Part shown: positions 24,582 through 38,133 of the stretch, piece by piece
How positions within the stretch are numbered: position 1 is the stretch's first letter
Layout: the number at the start of each line of letters is the position of its first letter
Assembly (NCBI GenBank): GCA_028622995.1
Contig: JAJQJQ010000013.1
Coordinates: forward strand, 868,001 to 932,000
Length of the DNA stretch: 64,000 bases
Direction: 5' to 3'
Source: Panagrolaimus kolymaensis
Taxonomy: Eukaryota; Nematoda; Chromadorea; Rhabditida; Panagrolaimidae
Notes under the pieces: generated by a model
The model's input: only the letters and a program-made list of their open reading frames with translations
The model's database searches: none
Told to the model about the DNA's origin: nothing
Program-made: the position numbers and the translations under genes

Positions 24582-26925
24582 TTAAAACCCGCCAGCAAAT
24601 TCTTTAACAACTTGATCGATAATAACTTTCGTTCCAACCCATGTTTCTTTTGCAGTTGGGAGCAACCAATGTGGTTTCATTTGGAATGCGAATGAAGCTA
24701 AAATAAATTAATTCAGTGATCAACATTATTATTTATTTTATGACTTTTATTGGCAACAAATGATGAACTTACTTCGAAGTTCAGGAGGTAATTCAATAGT
24801 ATAAACATATTTAATTCGTGTATTTAATTTAACCCAATCTGATGCTGAACCAGTTACTGGGCCAAGCATATCTGCTGCAGTACCCACACGATAATCAGTT
24901 TTATGAACCCCACGAATTGCATCCGCTGCTCGATTAGCTAATGCAAGCTACAAAAGTAATAAACATCAAAAATAAATATTTTTGAAGGAAATGCAAAATG
25001 AGGCTTGCTTACAAGTTCTGGATAATCTGCGGGATAATGATGACGTTTAAAATTATATGGTAAAATAAAAAGTTGCCCATGAGTGTGAAAACTAACAAAA
25101 GCATGAATCTTCCCATTCACTTGAGGTGATAATAAAAAGTCTCGAAAAGCTCTGAAATAAAATTAATTCAAATTGAAATTTTGAAGTTGTTCATGCTTTT
25201 TCATAAAATATTTGAAGTTGATGATGCAGTTAAGAAAAGCATTTTTTGTGAAAAAAAAATATACCTTAAAAGTTTGCTCAAAAAAGAGTTATTTACAGGT
25301 GTAACAATTGAATTAGAAAAAATTTAAATAAAAAAGTGAAAAAATTAATTTTTGTTGCATCGTTGACTCATATAAAATAATAAAAATGAAGTTACAAACA
25401 AAATCAATCAAAGAATAAAAGAAATTGAAAGGTTTGTCAACAAAAAAATTTTTAATTTTACGATTATTTTACCTTTGAAAATAAAAATTGCATTCAAAAA
25501 ACCAAAAAATATTTTTGATTTACTAAAACAAACTCTTGGTATGATAAAAAAAAGGTGCGATGAGACGAGACATTATTAGCTATTTTTGTGGTGCTCTTGC
25601 ATCAACTATTTTACTTAAATGAAGCAAAGACTTATATTTAAAAATCTGAATAAAAATTAAAATTCTTTACTAACCTTGTTTCGGGTTCACTAAAAGGATG
25701 AGGGCCTTGAAATTCATCAGAGCATGGATTATTAAAGGGATAATTGGTGTGTTTAAAATTGACATCAAAATTTCGATTTAAATCCACTCCTTCACAGCAG
25801 ACGCCTTTTTTATTGAATGCTGTAACGCCGGTGCAATTAGCTAAGGCCCGATTTTTTCGCCATTGCCTTATCAAAGAAACTTTGGAAGTTCGAGAAAAAA
25901 TAAATCCATCTGGATTAAGAACGGGAAAAATATAAAAATTTAATTTATCCAAATATTTTGTTATTTCTGAATCCTTTCCATAATTCGATACTAATTTATC
26001 AATAAAATATATGGCTGTATGAAAAGCAGGCCATTCACGAGCATGATTTCCACCATCGATATAAATTGCAGGTTTATCATTATTTGGAATGGGATTACCA
26101 ATTTTTAAACCAAGTAATGGACGACCTTCATTACTTCGTCCAATGGTAAGAAGTTGAACGATGTGAGGATTAAAATGAGCTACATCCCGAAGATATGCTT
26201 CAATTTCAACGAAGTCATGATATCTAAAACAAAAATATTTAAAAATATTAAAATGAAAAATGGAAAGAAAAAATATGTAATATTTTGTTTTAGAAGGAGA
26301 AATCATAAAAGCAAAATTTTTATTAATAGGATTTAGCAAAACGAAAAGAAAAATTGCGAGCCTTCAATTGAACCATTGACATTCATTCAGTGGGGTTTAA
26401 AACTTTGAATATTTGAGATAAAACATATTTTAATTTTTTGTTTGAAATGTTTTGTTTTTGTTTGGAATAATGAGTCCCAAAACAAAAAAGAGTTATTCTT
26501 TAAATCAAAAATCTTGAATAAAATATCAGACTTCAAATACTAATGAAATCGTATGTCAAAAAAAGAAATTAAATCTTTTAAAGAAAACTGTTATTGAGTT
26601 CTTAAAAGAATTTTTTTTTAAATAATTTCGAAGTGAAAAATGCTGCCTCTTCTTTAGCTGATTTGCTTTTTCCAGATGTTATAAAAAATTAGAAGATATT
26701 TATCAAAAAACTTTAGGATGGCAAAAAAAAAAAAATGAAGTTTAATTAATAAATAAATAATATAGCGGGGTTTTTTTACCTGTTAAAATCATAATCTTGA
26801 GCATTAACAAATCCAACAATCAACAGCGACAAGCAACTATAAAGTAATTTATTTATTATTTTATTTTATTTTTTTCTATTTTCTCACAAAAAAACATACC
26901 ATATCAAGCTGATTTTTATTATCAT
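24582..26925 (-). CDS. Secreted M14A zinc carboxypeptidase
   Basis: Six exons: 26900..26925, 26780..26836, 25675..26223, 25013..25151, 24773..24947, 24582..24697; 353 aa. A signal peptide covers about residues 1-21. Zinc ligands are H88 and E91 in GGNHAREW, and H233 in SFHTHGQL; the general base is E309 in YTIELPPEL. LNRNFDVNF and the SKVSLIRQWRKNR region match the substrate-binding face. It cleaves single residues from peptide C-termini. The usual ~90-residue N-terminal propeptide of digestive M14A enzymes is missing: only about ten residues separate the signal peptide from the catalytic domain, and the start exon and 550-nt second intron leave little room for it. Bovine-type Tyr198 is replaced by H235. 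Confidence 0.88.
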
Positions 26926-28071
26926 AATTATCCTCAAAATAAAATTTATTGAGAATTGATGGTGATATGTTACTTATTCTCCCTCCTCCAAAGAACAGCA
27001 ACTTCCACCCTCTTTTTCGAACAAAAATAAGGCAAGAAAAGGAAAGTGCTGATAATCCTTTTAATTATTATTTGTATTAAATTCATTTTTCGAACCCGCC
27101 TTCTTTTCTTTTCTTTTTTACACCAACACGGCTGTTTGCGGCTCTTATCAGAAGTATATTTTTCTTCTTCTAAAGGCTTTTTTTGTTACTTCTTTTTTTC
27201 CCCAATGAAATGATGCGCAAAATTTTATCGTCTCTCTTCCTATTTCCAAAAAATGACACTTTTTTTTATCAAGGGTAACGTGAGAAAAAAAAACAGGTTT
27301 TTCTTACCTTATTTAAAAAAAAGCAGAATAAAAAGCTTAAAAACGCGTTTAATAAAAAAAAGGGATGTTAATTAGCAAAGCAAAAGATTAATTGATTTGA
27401 TAGACACATAGAATAATAATATACATAATCCTGATATCTGTATTCCATTTTTATTGATGGATTTATGTGAGAAAAAAGTGCATCATCTTCAAACGTTCGC
27501 TTAAAAAAATTATTTTTTGATAATGCATTTCATATTTCTAAGTTTAAAACAAAAGTTCGAGCCAATTTTGTTGACTGTGCTTTGACATTTTCAAATTTTT
27601 TATTAACCTTTCAATTCCTCTCATAAATTCAAATAAAAATATAAAGTTTTTTTTTCTCTCTCATGTATTTTAAGAAAAATATTTGTGTTTCATTTTTATT
27701 ACTGCAAACTTTGGCCTCAGTTTGAAACCTTTTTATTCTGTTTAAAAACTTTAATGCTCGTTTTTTTAAGATTATTTTTGCGACTTTTTTTAAATTTTTG
27801 TTTATTGTCTCAGTGGTTGCGGAAGTGTTTCAAGGGGTTGTTTTTAAAGGTGTTTCAATCGCACATAATTAAATGGTCAAACAAAAATGAAAAAAAAAAT
27901 AACCAAAAAATCAAGAAATAACTTTTTTATTACACACAGCTAAAGAAGAAAAAAAACGGTTGGAAATCATAAAAAACAAGTCTGATAGAGAAAAAAAAGT
28001 AAACGCATAAAAAATACTTGTCGTCTCCTCTCATTTTTTTGAAGGTCATCGCCACATCAAATCAAATCTAA
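26926..28071. other. Intergenic region, nothing recognised
   Basis: Promoter side of the carboxypeptidase and 3' flank of the NIDO-AMOP gene. Only low-complexity open frames. Confidence 0.5.
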
Positions 28072-31000
28072 TCAAACGGATGTGGTTTTACCTTGCAAAG
28101 TATCGCTTTCATTAACGGATGGTTGAATAGGATTTGATGATCGAATTATTCCTGGAGATTGGATGGGTTGTGGAACGGGTATAGTCGAAACGGGTCGACT
28201 TGTTCCAAAACTTAGAGCTTTTTTTGTTGGAAATACACTGAAAAAAAGTTGTTATTAGTTTAAGAAACTTTTTATTGAAAAAATTTTAGCAATTTTTTAA
28301 TTATGGTTTTTAAGTAATCAAAAAAGGATCTTCGATTTTCAGAGAGCAATTTGTTGAAAAAGAAAAAAAGTTTCATTCATTCAATCAAAAAAAGAACTCT
28401 CGTAAAATTTAAAAGTTTGTAACAAGTTTGAAAAGAACGGAAAGTAATGACCACATCATTCACGTAGGCGGCGGCGTTCATTAAAAAAATCTTCTTTTTT
28501 TTATAGTATTTATGTTTCAGTGTTTTGAGCAGAACGACCAGAAAAAATTAAATTAAAAAAAGATTGGATATTTAACATAAAAAATGTTTTTAAAAGTAAT
28601 TATTTTTCTGAAGAAAAAAAAAATCATGGAGAGACTGTAACACATTCAACAACCATTTAGTATTACTCTCCTCGTGACAAGAAAATTTTTTTGATGGTAC
28701 AAACATTTAAAAAATTTTAACTCATTTTTGTTACTATCAAACTTTAGAAATTTTCAAACTCACGTGGGTGAACCCATATATCTTCGACGAATAAAATCTT
28801 TTTGTCTTTCTCGACCATATGCAATGCACATAACAAAAATAGCTGTAATTGCTAAAATGATGGCAACAGAACTTAAAATTCCTGTCATCCATTTGAGTGC
28901 ATATTCTTCCGATCTTTCTCTACACCATACCCACCATCCAGGTGACCATGAACCATTGATGCAAGTTCGTTGATTATCACCATGCAAAAAATATTCGGGT
29001 TTGCATGTGAAAGTTACGGTGACACCATGAAGATAATTATTTCCGGGTGGATATTTAATTACGCCTCGATTTTTCATTAATGGACCACAACTGACTACTA
29101 AAAAATAAAGAAAGTTAAAAAGTGGAATATGCAAAAAAGTTTTTTGCTTTCTTAAATTTTTCGCCACCATATAAAAAATTTGGGTAGTTCATTTATTAGA
29201 AAGACAAAAAAATTGCTTGTTCTCGACCTTAAAAAAATTTTTGAGCAAAAAGCTTACACTTTACTTCTCCCTTGTGTTTATAATCTTCAAATTTCTTTTC
29301 AAATCCAAGCGTATCCAATCCAATTTCACGTCTTCCCGTCATTAAATAATCATATTCACATGCGGGAATTCCTTGGCACATAACCTATAGGAAGAAAAAA
29401 AATAAATGTTAGCATTTTCAAGTTTAAAAAAAAAAGTTTTAAATGATAAAACTTACTTTAACTTCTTCTCGACTAAAAATGAATGATTCAAATGCTGAAT
29501 AATTACTTGCAAAATATGGATTAAATACGGGTTCATAATAAGGATTTGCAAAATTTATTGGATCATAAATGGGTTTGATTTCTGTTTGAAAGAGTGATGG
29601 CAATTGAAGGTTTCGATCCATTCTCCCTAAAAACAATAAAGGTCTTTTAAAAAAAGTTTTTAATTTTTTTTGTGTCATGATTATGCAATTTTTTTTGTTC
29701 CAAAGTCACCGTACTTTTGTTTTAAAAATATATTTGGTATCGCCTTGAATAAAAGCTCAATATTTTTACTTACATTTTTCACCAAAACTATAATAAACAT
29801 TTCTAGCATCCAATTCAGTTTGAGGATAATTTGTTGGAATAACAAAACAATCGGGGGTTGTTAATTCATCTCGATTATCTTCATTATATGTTCCTAAAAG
29901 GCCTAAAGTTCGATATGATGATGCGCATCTTCCAGATGAAGGGACGCCAGCATTAAAATTAATATTATCCACGTTTGTAGCAGAAAATAAATCCCATGGA
30001 TTTGAAAATGATGCAAATTCATTTGAATCCCAATCATAATATGTTGTCTAGAAATATGGAGGAAAAATTATTAATTTATGAAGAGATAAAAAACTTAAAA
30101 AAAAAAAAAACATACAGTATGTTCTCGATAATTTTCTGGTAAAGCCATAATAATATTTAAAAGGCCTCGAGATTCTTGAATCCTCAATCCCACACCCGTG
30201 GTAAACATGATATCAAGTTCAGATTGATTCATATTTCTTGGAGGGTTTCGAATTGTTACTCCTGGAAAGAATGGAATGGGTAAACTTCGATTAGTTTTTT
30301 CAGAAATATTTTTTAATGAAAGAAATTAAAATTTTCTTGTTTTTTTAACCTCCAAAATAAAAAAAGGCTCAAAATTAAAAAAACAAAACTAGCGGATGGA
30401 TTCTCGCAAAAAATATTTAAAAACTTTTTTTAGAAGTTGCTAAAAGTTTTTAGAATCGTAAGCAAAAAAAAAGCAAACCTTCGAATGTTTGAATTTTTTT
30501 CCATGGCATATCAAAATACACCCGAACTCCATCCACATACACATCAGTTTTATATCGCCATCGACGAAAATCTTTTCGTGCAAAAACTTGAACTATTGAT
30601 GAACGATTATCACGAGCTGATATTCCTGTAACCACCGTGGCTCGAACATCGCTTTCCCCTAAAATTTATTCAGATTTTTAAAAAAAAATTTTAAAAGTCA
30701 AAAACTTTCTTACAAATAGTTTTAGGTGGCTGTTCTAATCGGGCTTGAACCATTAAATCATGCCGTGGACTTTTCATCATTGCTAGAATATAATATCCCT
30801 TTCCATTAAAAGAATATCTTTGTCCATCAAATGTTGTAATATGACCGCCGCCATAAACATAAGCTAAAATTTTTAAAATTCATTTTGATTAAAAAAAAGT
30901 TTGGTCTCGAGCTCGAGGGAAACATTGTAAGGAAAGAAACAATTTTTTCAAACAAAAAATTGATTACACAATTTTGCAAAAAAATAAAAACTTTGATTTT

Positions 31001-34000
31001 CGTTTTTAGGATATTTAATATTCTTACCTAGTGCGGGAGGTTTATACATTTGACAACTTGAAGTTTGTCGTCTCCAAAAATAAAATTCACAATGTCCAGC
31101 CCATTTACAACAAAAATCATATGGAAGTAAATCATTATAAAAATTAGACATAGTTGGAACATATGGTGGCCGTTTATATGGGAATGATCCCCATGGATGA
31201 GCACTAAAATTATCCACAATTTTTTTAATTTATTTTTGCATCAATGTGTTAAAAAAGCTACCGATATGGAACTCCTGCAGAATAAAATCGTAAATATTGA
31301 TCATTATATTCAAAATCATCCGAAAACATTAACCATCCTTCATAATCATAACAACACATTTGTCCGCCTCCTGTCCATCTGAAATTATTTTTTAACACTT
31401 TGAAGCCTAAAGTAAAAATGAAAATGAAGCTTACACAGAAAAAGTGCTAAGAACGCAATGTTTTGCTCCTTGAGTATAATAGCAATGATGATCGCCTTCC
31501 ATATCACAATCGGGTAAAGATGTAAATCGACCAATATCCATTAAAGCTTGATCCAAGCTGCATGGGCATGGAACTGAAATGACATTGTTTTTTTATTGAT
31601 GCAAACTTTTTTTCTCTCAAGATTTAATAAAAAAAAATTTAAGCAAAAATTTAAAGAAAATTCTGGGATTTATGGTCTCCAAAAAATTAGAAAAATGTTG
31701 TCACAGCGAATCTCGATGTCGAAATGTATGTAAGTTAATTTTGATCGTTTGTTTTTTTTAAATAAAAAGTTTAAAAAATTTTACTCTTTGACTTTTTTTT
31801 TGATGAAAAAAAGGGCTATTAAATTTTTATGCGTCTTTTTTAACTCACTTTTAGGTTCTAATTCCATAATAAAATTTTCTCTCCTTCCATCATAATCATA
31901 CCATTCTTGACATATTTCATATGCCCATGCTCGACCATATTCATATTCCCATTTACGTTTATAAAACCATCCAAATGAAATAGGTGAAGACCAATACATT
32001 CCATCTCCACGATCATTCAGCCATGATTCAGAAACCCTAACCTGAACCATGCCTCCACGATGAACTCGCCAAGCTTCAGGATCTGCATCGGCATCAAATG
32101 CAAGGGTATTTGGATCAAACGTAAATACACCCGAATTTGGATGTCGTTTAGCAATATATCCTATTTCTTTAAATTCATGTCCTTCCACATCTTCCCAATA
32201 TCCCCAAAGGACGATGTCCACTTGAGCATTATAGTCCGCAGTTATGTTTTGATATTCCCATGTTACTGTTAAATTCCTGGCATCATAGGCATTCCAATTA
32301 TTTCGAGGTTCACGAGCATCGTTTACAAGATTCACTCTTCGCCTCGATAATCCTGGTTGCACTGAAATAAAAAAATGTTGATCAAAATTCATAATAATCG
32401 AAAAAACAATTGCTTCCGAAAATTACAAAAGCAAAAAAAAGTTTTTACATGTTAAAGTCAAAATTTTTATTTCGATAAAAAATCTTATCTTTTTTTAAAC
32501 TTTTTATTATTTTTTTAATGTCTTTTTCTCCATTTTGTTGTTTCTCAGGAATTTAATACAAAAAAATTAGTGCAGAGAAATAAGACTTTTAGTTCAAGAA
32601 AGAAAAAATTTGGTTTTTTTTTTCTCATTTGTTTGATCTTTTAAAAAGCGCTTTGAAACTTACAAACATAAAATTTAGTCCACCATGGATAATTTTTTCC
32701 TCCATCCACGCTTAATTTAACTTCAACTAAACCAGTTCGAAACACTCGATTCACAGGAATTACACATCTCGCTATTACCATGTCTATCTAAAAAAAATCC
32801 GTCAGTCAAACACTTTTAATATTTCCACTTTGCAAAAATAAATAAATTTACCCTTTCACAATCTAATGTAATTTCATCAAATTGCATCCTTATAATATCT
32901 GTTGGTCGATAACATGGTCCACTAACATTTAATGCAATTCCACCCAACATATTACCATATTGTTGACTCATTTCAAGGTTGCCTAAAATGCAATTTCCAA
33001 AGAATTAAAATTTCGTCAAATAATTTTTTTTATTTGAATCTTTTCAAAGCTTTGCTTTTAAAACAAAAAAATGTTTACTAAAAACACATTATTATTTTTT
33101 GTGTGGTAAAATTAAAAGAATCTTTTTTTCTATGATTTTTGCGTGTTTTACAAACCTCTGGATTCATTACTGCAACCACCATATTGAATTTGTTCATCAA
33201 TTCTTGCTAACCATCTTCCAGCAATTTGAGTGGAACCATATTGAACTAATTTATATGAATTTCCTTCCGCACTATAGGGAAGTTCAAAATATCCAGTTCC
33301 ATTTCCACCATTAAATCCAACCAAAGCACTTTGATGCCCACCTCTTCCACCAGTGATGGCTCCAGCCGTGGCAGAGGAAGTCCAATTAATATTTGCAAAA
33401 TTAAACATACAATATGAACGAATTTCATCTGTGGCTATTACCATTTGATAGGTGTTTTGCCAACGCTTAGCTCGTTCATATTCATTGAGTTCAGTGATTT
33501 TTGGAGCTCCGCCATATGACATTCTTTCCCATGTCACAACTAAAGCATAATCAGCTTTCCATCCTCGAGCACCAACCATGTGATGTCGGATGTCACTAAA
33601 AATAAAGAAAAATGGAAGAGTAAAAGTTAATAAAAACTTTGAAAATTTTATGTTAATTTCAACCTGCTATTCTGGATTAAGAAACGCCTTACAATAATAA
33701 CCTTTTCTCTTTCGTTAAGTTTACTTTTCCTTTTTTTGGTTCAAAGCAAGAAAACTCACTTGGTAATTCGATCAAGCATTTCCGGATCTTCCAATCTGCC
33801 TTCCTGGGTTTTCAATTGCCTTCCTTGATAAGTTCGATAAAATCTTGGATTATCATAACTATAAACTCCTTGAGGCTGTTTTTCAGCCATTTGCTCTCTG
33901 GGTGGAGGAGTTACAAAATCTCGATTTAAATCATTATATCCTATCAAACTCACTGGGCTGAAAAAAATAAATAACCATTTTTCAAAAAAATCAAAAAATG

Positions 34001-35051
34001 AGTATTAAAAAAGCTACCGTTCAATAATTCGATACCAAACATTTGAAATTCGATTATCTCCAACATGCTGAAGTTGTTGTTCAGCCATAAATGCAGCAAT
34101 TAAAGATGGATCAGGCTTTTTAGGCCAATGAGGATTTGGATATGTATATGGTGGTTGAATATACCATGGATGGGAAAACGCAATAAAACCTTCATGAAAA
34201 ATCTGTAAAAGATAAATAAAAATATATTTGTGAAAATTTAATGTTAGCTGTAAAGGATGAAAATCAAAAACCACTGTAAAAATTATTAGCGCAACAAAAA
34301 AAAAATATTTGGTTTGTGTGCTTTCTTTAAATTTTTGAAATCTTCGTGAAAAAATAGTTAGTTAGACTTTGGATTCCTTTAGTTCTTTAGTTTTTAGACT
34401 TCCATCATTACCGAAATATCCCTCCTCAAATTGTTTCAAAACCCAATGAAAAAAGTGAGAATAACAAAATCCAAAAAAATTGAAATTAAATTTTAGTTTG
34501 CTAAATAGTTATAACTTTTCCGCCAAAAAAGAAACCAAAACAAAACTTACAAAAGTATAATTAAATCGAAAACCATAATATGGAAAGAAAAAATCCAAAT
34601 CAATTTGTTTATCCATCCATGGTCGATGTGAAAGCTCTTTATCAAAGAATCGTTCACCAAATGGATATAAATGCCACCAACCATCTTCAGCTCTTCGATC
34701 AATTTGGGTCCAATCAAGTTCACGCAAATTTTGTGCGGTTATTCTAGGAGTTTGATTTCCTGGTAAACCATAAACATTTCGATTTGAATTTATTCCAGGT
34801 TGTTGGACATTTGTAACAGTATTTAAAAATATTGCTTGACTCAAGGTTAATGGATTTACTGCTCCACGTTGATTATCATAAATATGAGAATGCAAAGTGG
34901 GAGCTTGAGTGGCAGATGGAGGAAGTCGATTGGAATTAGGTAAAAATGATGATGATTGATCATTATCAACTATCAAGGAATCAGCTTTTGGAAAAAGTGA
35001 GCTAACCAAAAATATGATAGTCACAATAAAAATATTAGGCAAAAAGCCCAT
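28072..35051 (-). CDS. NIDO-AMOP-VWD-Sushi type I membrane protein (SUSD2/MUC4-like)
   Basis: Eighteen exons with consistent phases: 34551..35051, 34018..34202, 33760..33957, 33156..33595, 32852..32982, 32664..32787, 31849..32361, 31435..31573, 31262..31378, 31028..31203, 30714..30863, 30479..30658, 30116..30261, 29774..30047, 29457..29626, 29258..29384, 28764..29097, 28072..28237; 1,356 aa. In order: signal peptide, NIDO domain (FFFPYYGFRF ... ITGGRGGHQSALVGFN), an IPT-like region, a Cys-rich AMOP domain (CPCSLDQAL ... GGQMCCYDYEG ... FCCKWAGHCEFY), VWD (GGGHITTFDGQRYSFNG ... GLLGTYNEDNRDE), one four-Cys Sushi module, a membrane span (SSVAIILAITAIFVMCIAYG) and a ~75-residue cytosolic tail. 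Such proteins act at the cell surface in adhesion and epithelial coating. The first 130 residues are low-complexity. A single conserved nematode orthologue is expected, from memory. Confidence 0.9.
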
Positions 35052-35996
35052 CACTTTTTTTTACAACTCCACAAAATTATGGTTGCTTCTTTTTTCTCCC
35101 AAAAAAATAGTAATAAAAAAAATGGAAAAAAATGAAAAACAGTACGATTTTTACTTTTTTTTGGAGATAATGGAAAAATTTGTTTGATTTGAAACTTTTT
35201 TATTTTCTCTCCAGCATCGTCGATGAAACAAACAACAAACTTGCAAAAAAAAGTTTTGATGATGGCGTCGGTTTCCATGGAAGCTTTTCATAAGCGATAA
35301 TGATGCAGTGGATTTTAGTTTTTTAATTGTTGCGCATCAACACATCGCATTCGTGAGTGTTGCAATTCAAGCAAAGGTCAAAGAAACGGAGAAATGAGAG
35401 AATAATAAAAAGTGGCAATAACAAAAAAAAATCGCGCGAGCAGCGCAACAGCAACAATGATGCTGACTGAAAAAAGAAACCTATTTAGTGGCAGTCGCTC
35501 AATGACCGTTAGTTAATTAGAGGATTTCATTCTTTTCCGAGAAATGTGTTACTGGAACAACAAACTTTGTAAAAAAATAAAGCAATGAAACTTGGATTGA
35601 AAAAAAGCTAATAAAAAATGCGAACTTCAAACTTTACATAAAAAAGCACAATAAAAAAACAATAGTTGCTTGAATCCAACAACAATAGCAACATCTTGGG
35701 TTTGCCACAAACTATTAGCATTGAAAGGTAAAGGCAGATAGAAAATATAAGAATAAGTAATAAGTTCAAACGAGATAACTAAGTTCAAAATCATCTAATA
35801 ACAACAACATTGCCATGCACCATTACAACTAAAGCATCCTTTTTTGCATAAGAAATTTTTCACAATTAAAAGTTGTTTTGAAATTTTTTATTACATACAT
35901 AGCAAATCACAAAAGAGAGAAACAAATACAAAAAGAAAAAGTACAAAACAATCAAAGAAATAAATAAATAATATAGTTAACCAATTAAATGTGATT
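35052..35996. other. Intergenic region, nothing recognised
   Basis: 5' flank of the NIDO-AMOP gene and 3' flank of the palmitoyltransferase. No exon recognised. Confidence 0.5.
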
Positions 35997-37210
35997 TCAT
36001 ACTAATAAATCACTTGAACTTCCAATACTATCTTCTAATTTGTTTCCTTTTGAGTAATGAAAGAACATTGTAATATCTTCGGTTGGCTGGTTCACTTGGT
36101 TGATGAGGCTAAAAAACAACAACAATCAGTGAAAGATTCAAAAGTTTAAAGTAAACAAACTTACATAGGATATTGACTCGTACAAAAAGTTCGACAAATA
36201 CTGGAACAGCATCCATCAGTAAAAGGATTGAAAACACGAGAAAATTTGCGCATCACTTGTTCATTGGTTGTTCGTCCACGGCAGATGAGATAAATATGAA
36301 AGCATGTTAAACCAGATATTGGCGGGAATGAAAGAACACTAAGGAAGATTAACACACATGCAGCAAGTTCAGGAGATGGTAAAAGGATCGGTTGTTGAGG
36401 AGTCTTGAAATACCTGAAAAAAAGAAGCGATAAAGCAAATAAAGTTATAATGAATAAAATGAAACCAACCTTGTTGTTATCAAAAATGTGATCGAAGTAG
36501 CAAGGATGCAAAGAGCGTGCAAAGTTGAGAACATAAGAAACAGGAAGAAGTAACGATAATTGCGACGTCCAACACAGTTATTAATCCATGGGCAATGATG
36601 ATCAAAGCAGTCGATACACCTGAAAGATGAAGAATGAATAAAAGAACACAAAAATGAAAGAACAAAATCAATGAAAGAAGTGAGAAAGTTCATAACTAAT
36701 CAAAAGACATAAACATCACATCGAAGAATAAAGATAGCTTTCATTCAGTTTATTCCCATTCAAAGCAACCATAAACTCACCGATTACATATAGCACAATG
36801 TGAAGAACGTGGAGGACGATAAAATTTGCAAGTTACACACCATTTCATAGGAACCAAAAGACCATTGATTTCGACTTGAACACGTATCGGCATTCGGAGT
36901 TCTTTCAATGCTAGAGCTTGTTTTTCTGTTGTATCACCTAAAAAGCAACGAAGTTATTACTAATCATACAAATTAATGAAGAAGAAAGCATACCAGGAGA
37001 ATAACTGCCAGGATCAAGTATCATTGCAAGAGATAAATTTGATGCAGAAATAAGAAATAAAAGTGCGTCGATTCCATACAATATCCATCCATACATTCCA
37101 TATTCTTTAATGATGATAGGGGTTAAATAACCAAAAAATAAACCCGAACCACCAAGAAATAAACTCCATGTTGCTGCTGCAGGTAAAAAATATAATAATT
37201 TCAGGCTCAT
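35997..37210 (-). CDS. DHHC palmitoyltransferase, ZDHHC5/8-like
   Basis: Five exons: 36994..37210, 36781..36937, 36470..36619, 36165..36413, 35997..36108; 294 aa. Four membrane spans flank a cytosolic Cys-rich domain: [20 protein letters not shown], then [20 protein letters not shown], with the acylated Cys at 134. After TM4, [10 protein letters not shown] and [16 protein letters not shown] match ZDHHC5/8 closely. It attaches palmitate to cysteines of membrane proteins, probably at the plasma membrane or Golgi. Human ZDHHC5/8 have a tail of several hundred residues; this protein ends about 40 residues after the TTxE/NPFT region, so the long regulatory tail is absent. An in-frame upstream ATG at 37351 would add 47 residues; 37210 was preferred because it starts directly before TM1. 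Confidence 0.88.
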
Positions 37211-37499
37211 CTTTATTTCTTTCTTCTTTCTTTTTGATTCAAGCAAGTAAGCAAGCAAACAAACAAAAAATGTGATTCCACAACGAAGTAATAAATGGAA
37301 GCGAGCAAATGTGAAAGCAGAAGCTGCGGGCAAGAAAAAAAAATGAATCAAGCAGAATTTTTAGGCAAGTGTTTGGCTCAATTTTCTTCGCCTTTCACAT
37401 CATTTTTGAGTTCGTTCACTGCTGCTTCCGATTTTACATCAAGAAAGACTAGGAAGATCAAAGCTGCTTTGGATTTTTATCAAGTTGAAAGTTACAACA
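37211..37499. promoter_or_regulatory. Divergent promoter region of ZDHHC-like and BTB genes
   Basis: Only 289 bp separates the two start codons, which point away from each other. No TATA element or factor site was identified with confidence; the role is inferred from layout. Confidence 0.45.
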
Positions 37500-38133
37500 A
37501 TGGTTTCCCCAATGATTGTAAGTTTTTTATATGGTTTTTTAAAAATATTGATTGACGAGGTTTATTTTTAGGAAGTTTCAAATATTCCAACAACTTTTGG
37601 CTTGGGTAAAACTTTATGGGATGCTGATGATAAAGACTTTGTTATTGAAGCTGATGGAAAATGCATTAAAGTGAGTATTTCTTTTCTTTATCTTCTTTTT
37701 TTTCAACCAAATTTCTTCTTTTTTAGGCTCACAAGTTAGTTCTTACTCATCGTTCTCCTGTTTTTGCTGCACTTTTGAATGCACCGAAGAAAGAAACAGC
37801 AGAAAATCGTATGGAAATTACTGATTTCTCATTTGAAGTTGTTCAAGCTGCTATCAAATCATGCTATGATATCAATGTCTTTAATGAAGCTACAACTCCT
37901 CTTGGAATTCAACTTCTCCAATTTGCTGAAAAGTATCAAATGATCGATCTTAAAGTAAGTTTCATTTTTGGCTTGAATAAACTGTTTACACTATCCATTT
38001 TTAGGATAACCTTGAAGCTGTTCATAGTTCTGAAATCAACACTGCTAATGTTTGTCAATTTGCAAATGGTTCAGTTATCTTCAGTGTTTCCAACAAAGTC
38101 AACCTTACTCCGCTTTTTTGCTCAATTGTATGA
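37500..38133 (+). CDS. BTB/POZ-domain protein, possibly truncated
   Basis: Exons 37500..37517, 37572..37670, 37727..37954, 38005..38133; 157 aa. ATG 37500 was chosen because exon 2 must start in phase 0 and the longer upstream frame hits a stop at the junction. The BTB core is clear: KAHKLVLTHRSPVFAALLN, MEITDFSFEVVQAAIKSCYD and LLQFAEKYQMIDLKDNLE. Such domains dimerise and often recruit Cullin-3 ligases; no MATH or Kelch partner domain is present. The frame stops at 38131. Reading one frame over, just after a T6 run at 38112-38118, continues with CMKDSLVCDIDDLDDECVIK to a TAA at 38196, a plausible natural C-terminus. A homopolymer slip is therefore likely, in the genome or in the assembly. 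AATAAA at 38279. Confidence 0.75.

Noticed and set aside
27685..27921. 78-codon plus-strand frame near the carboxypeptidase
   Set aside because: Composition is Phe/Leu/Lys from T- and A-runs; no acceptor, donor or family signal.
37295..37517. Longer N-terminal frame for the BTB gene from ATG 37295
   Set aside because: Joining it to exon 2 through the only good donor creates a stop; the ATG 37500 frame joins cleanly.
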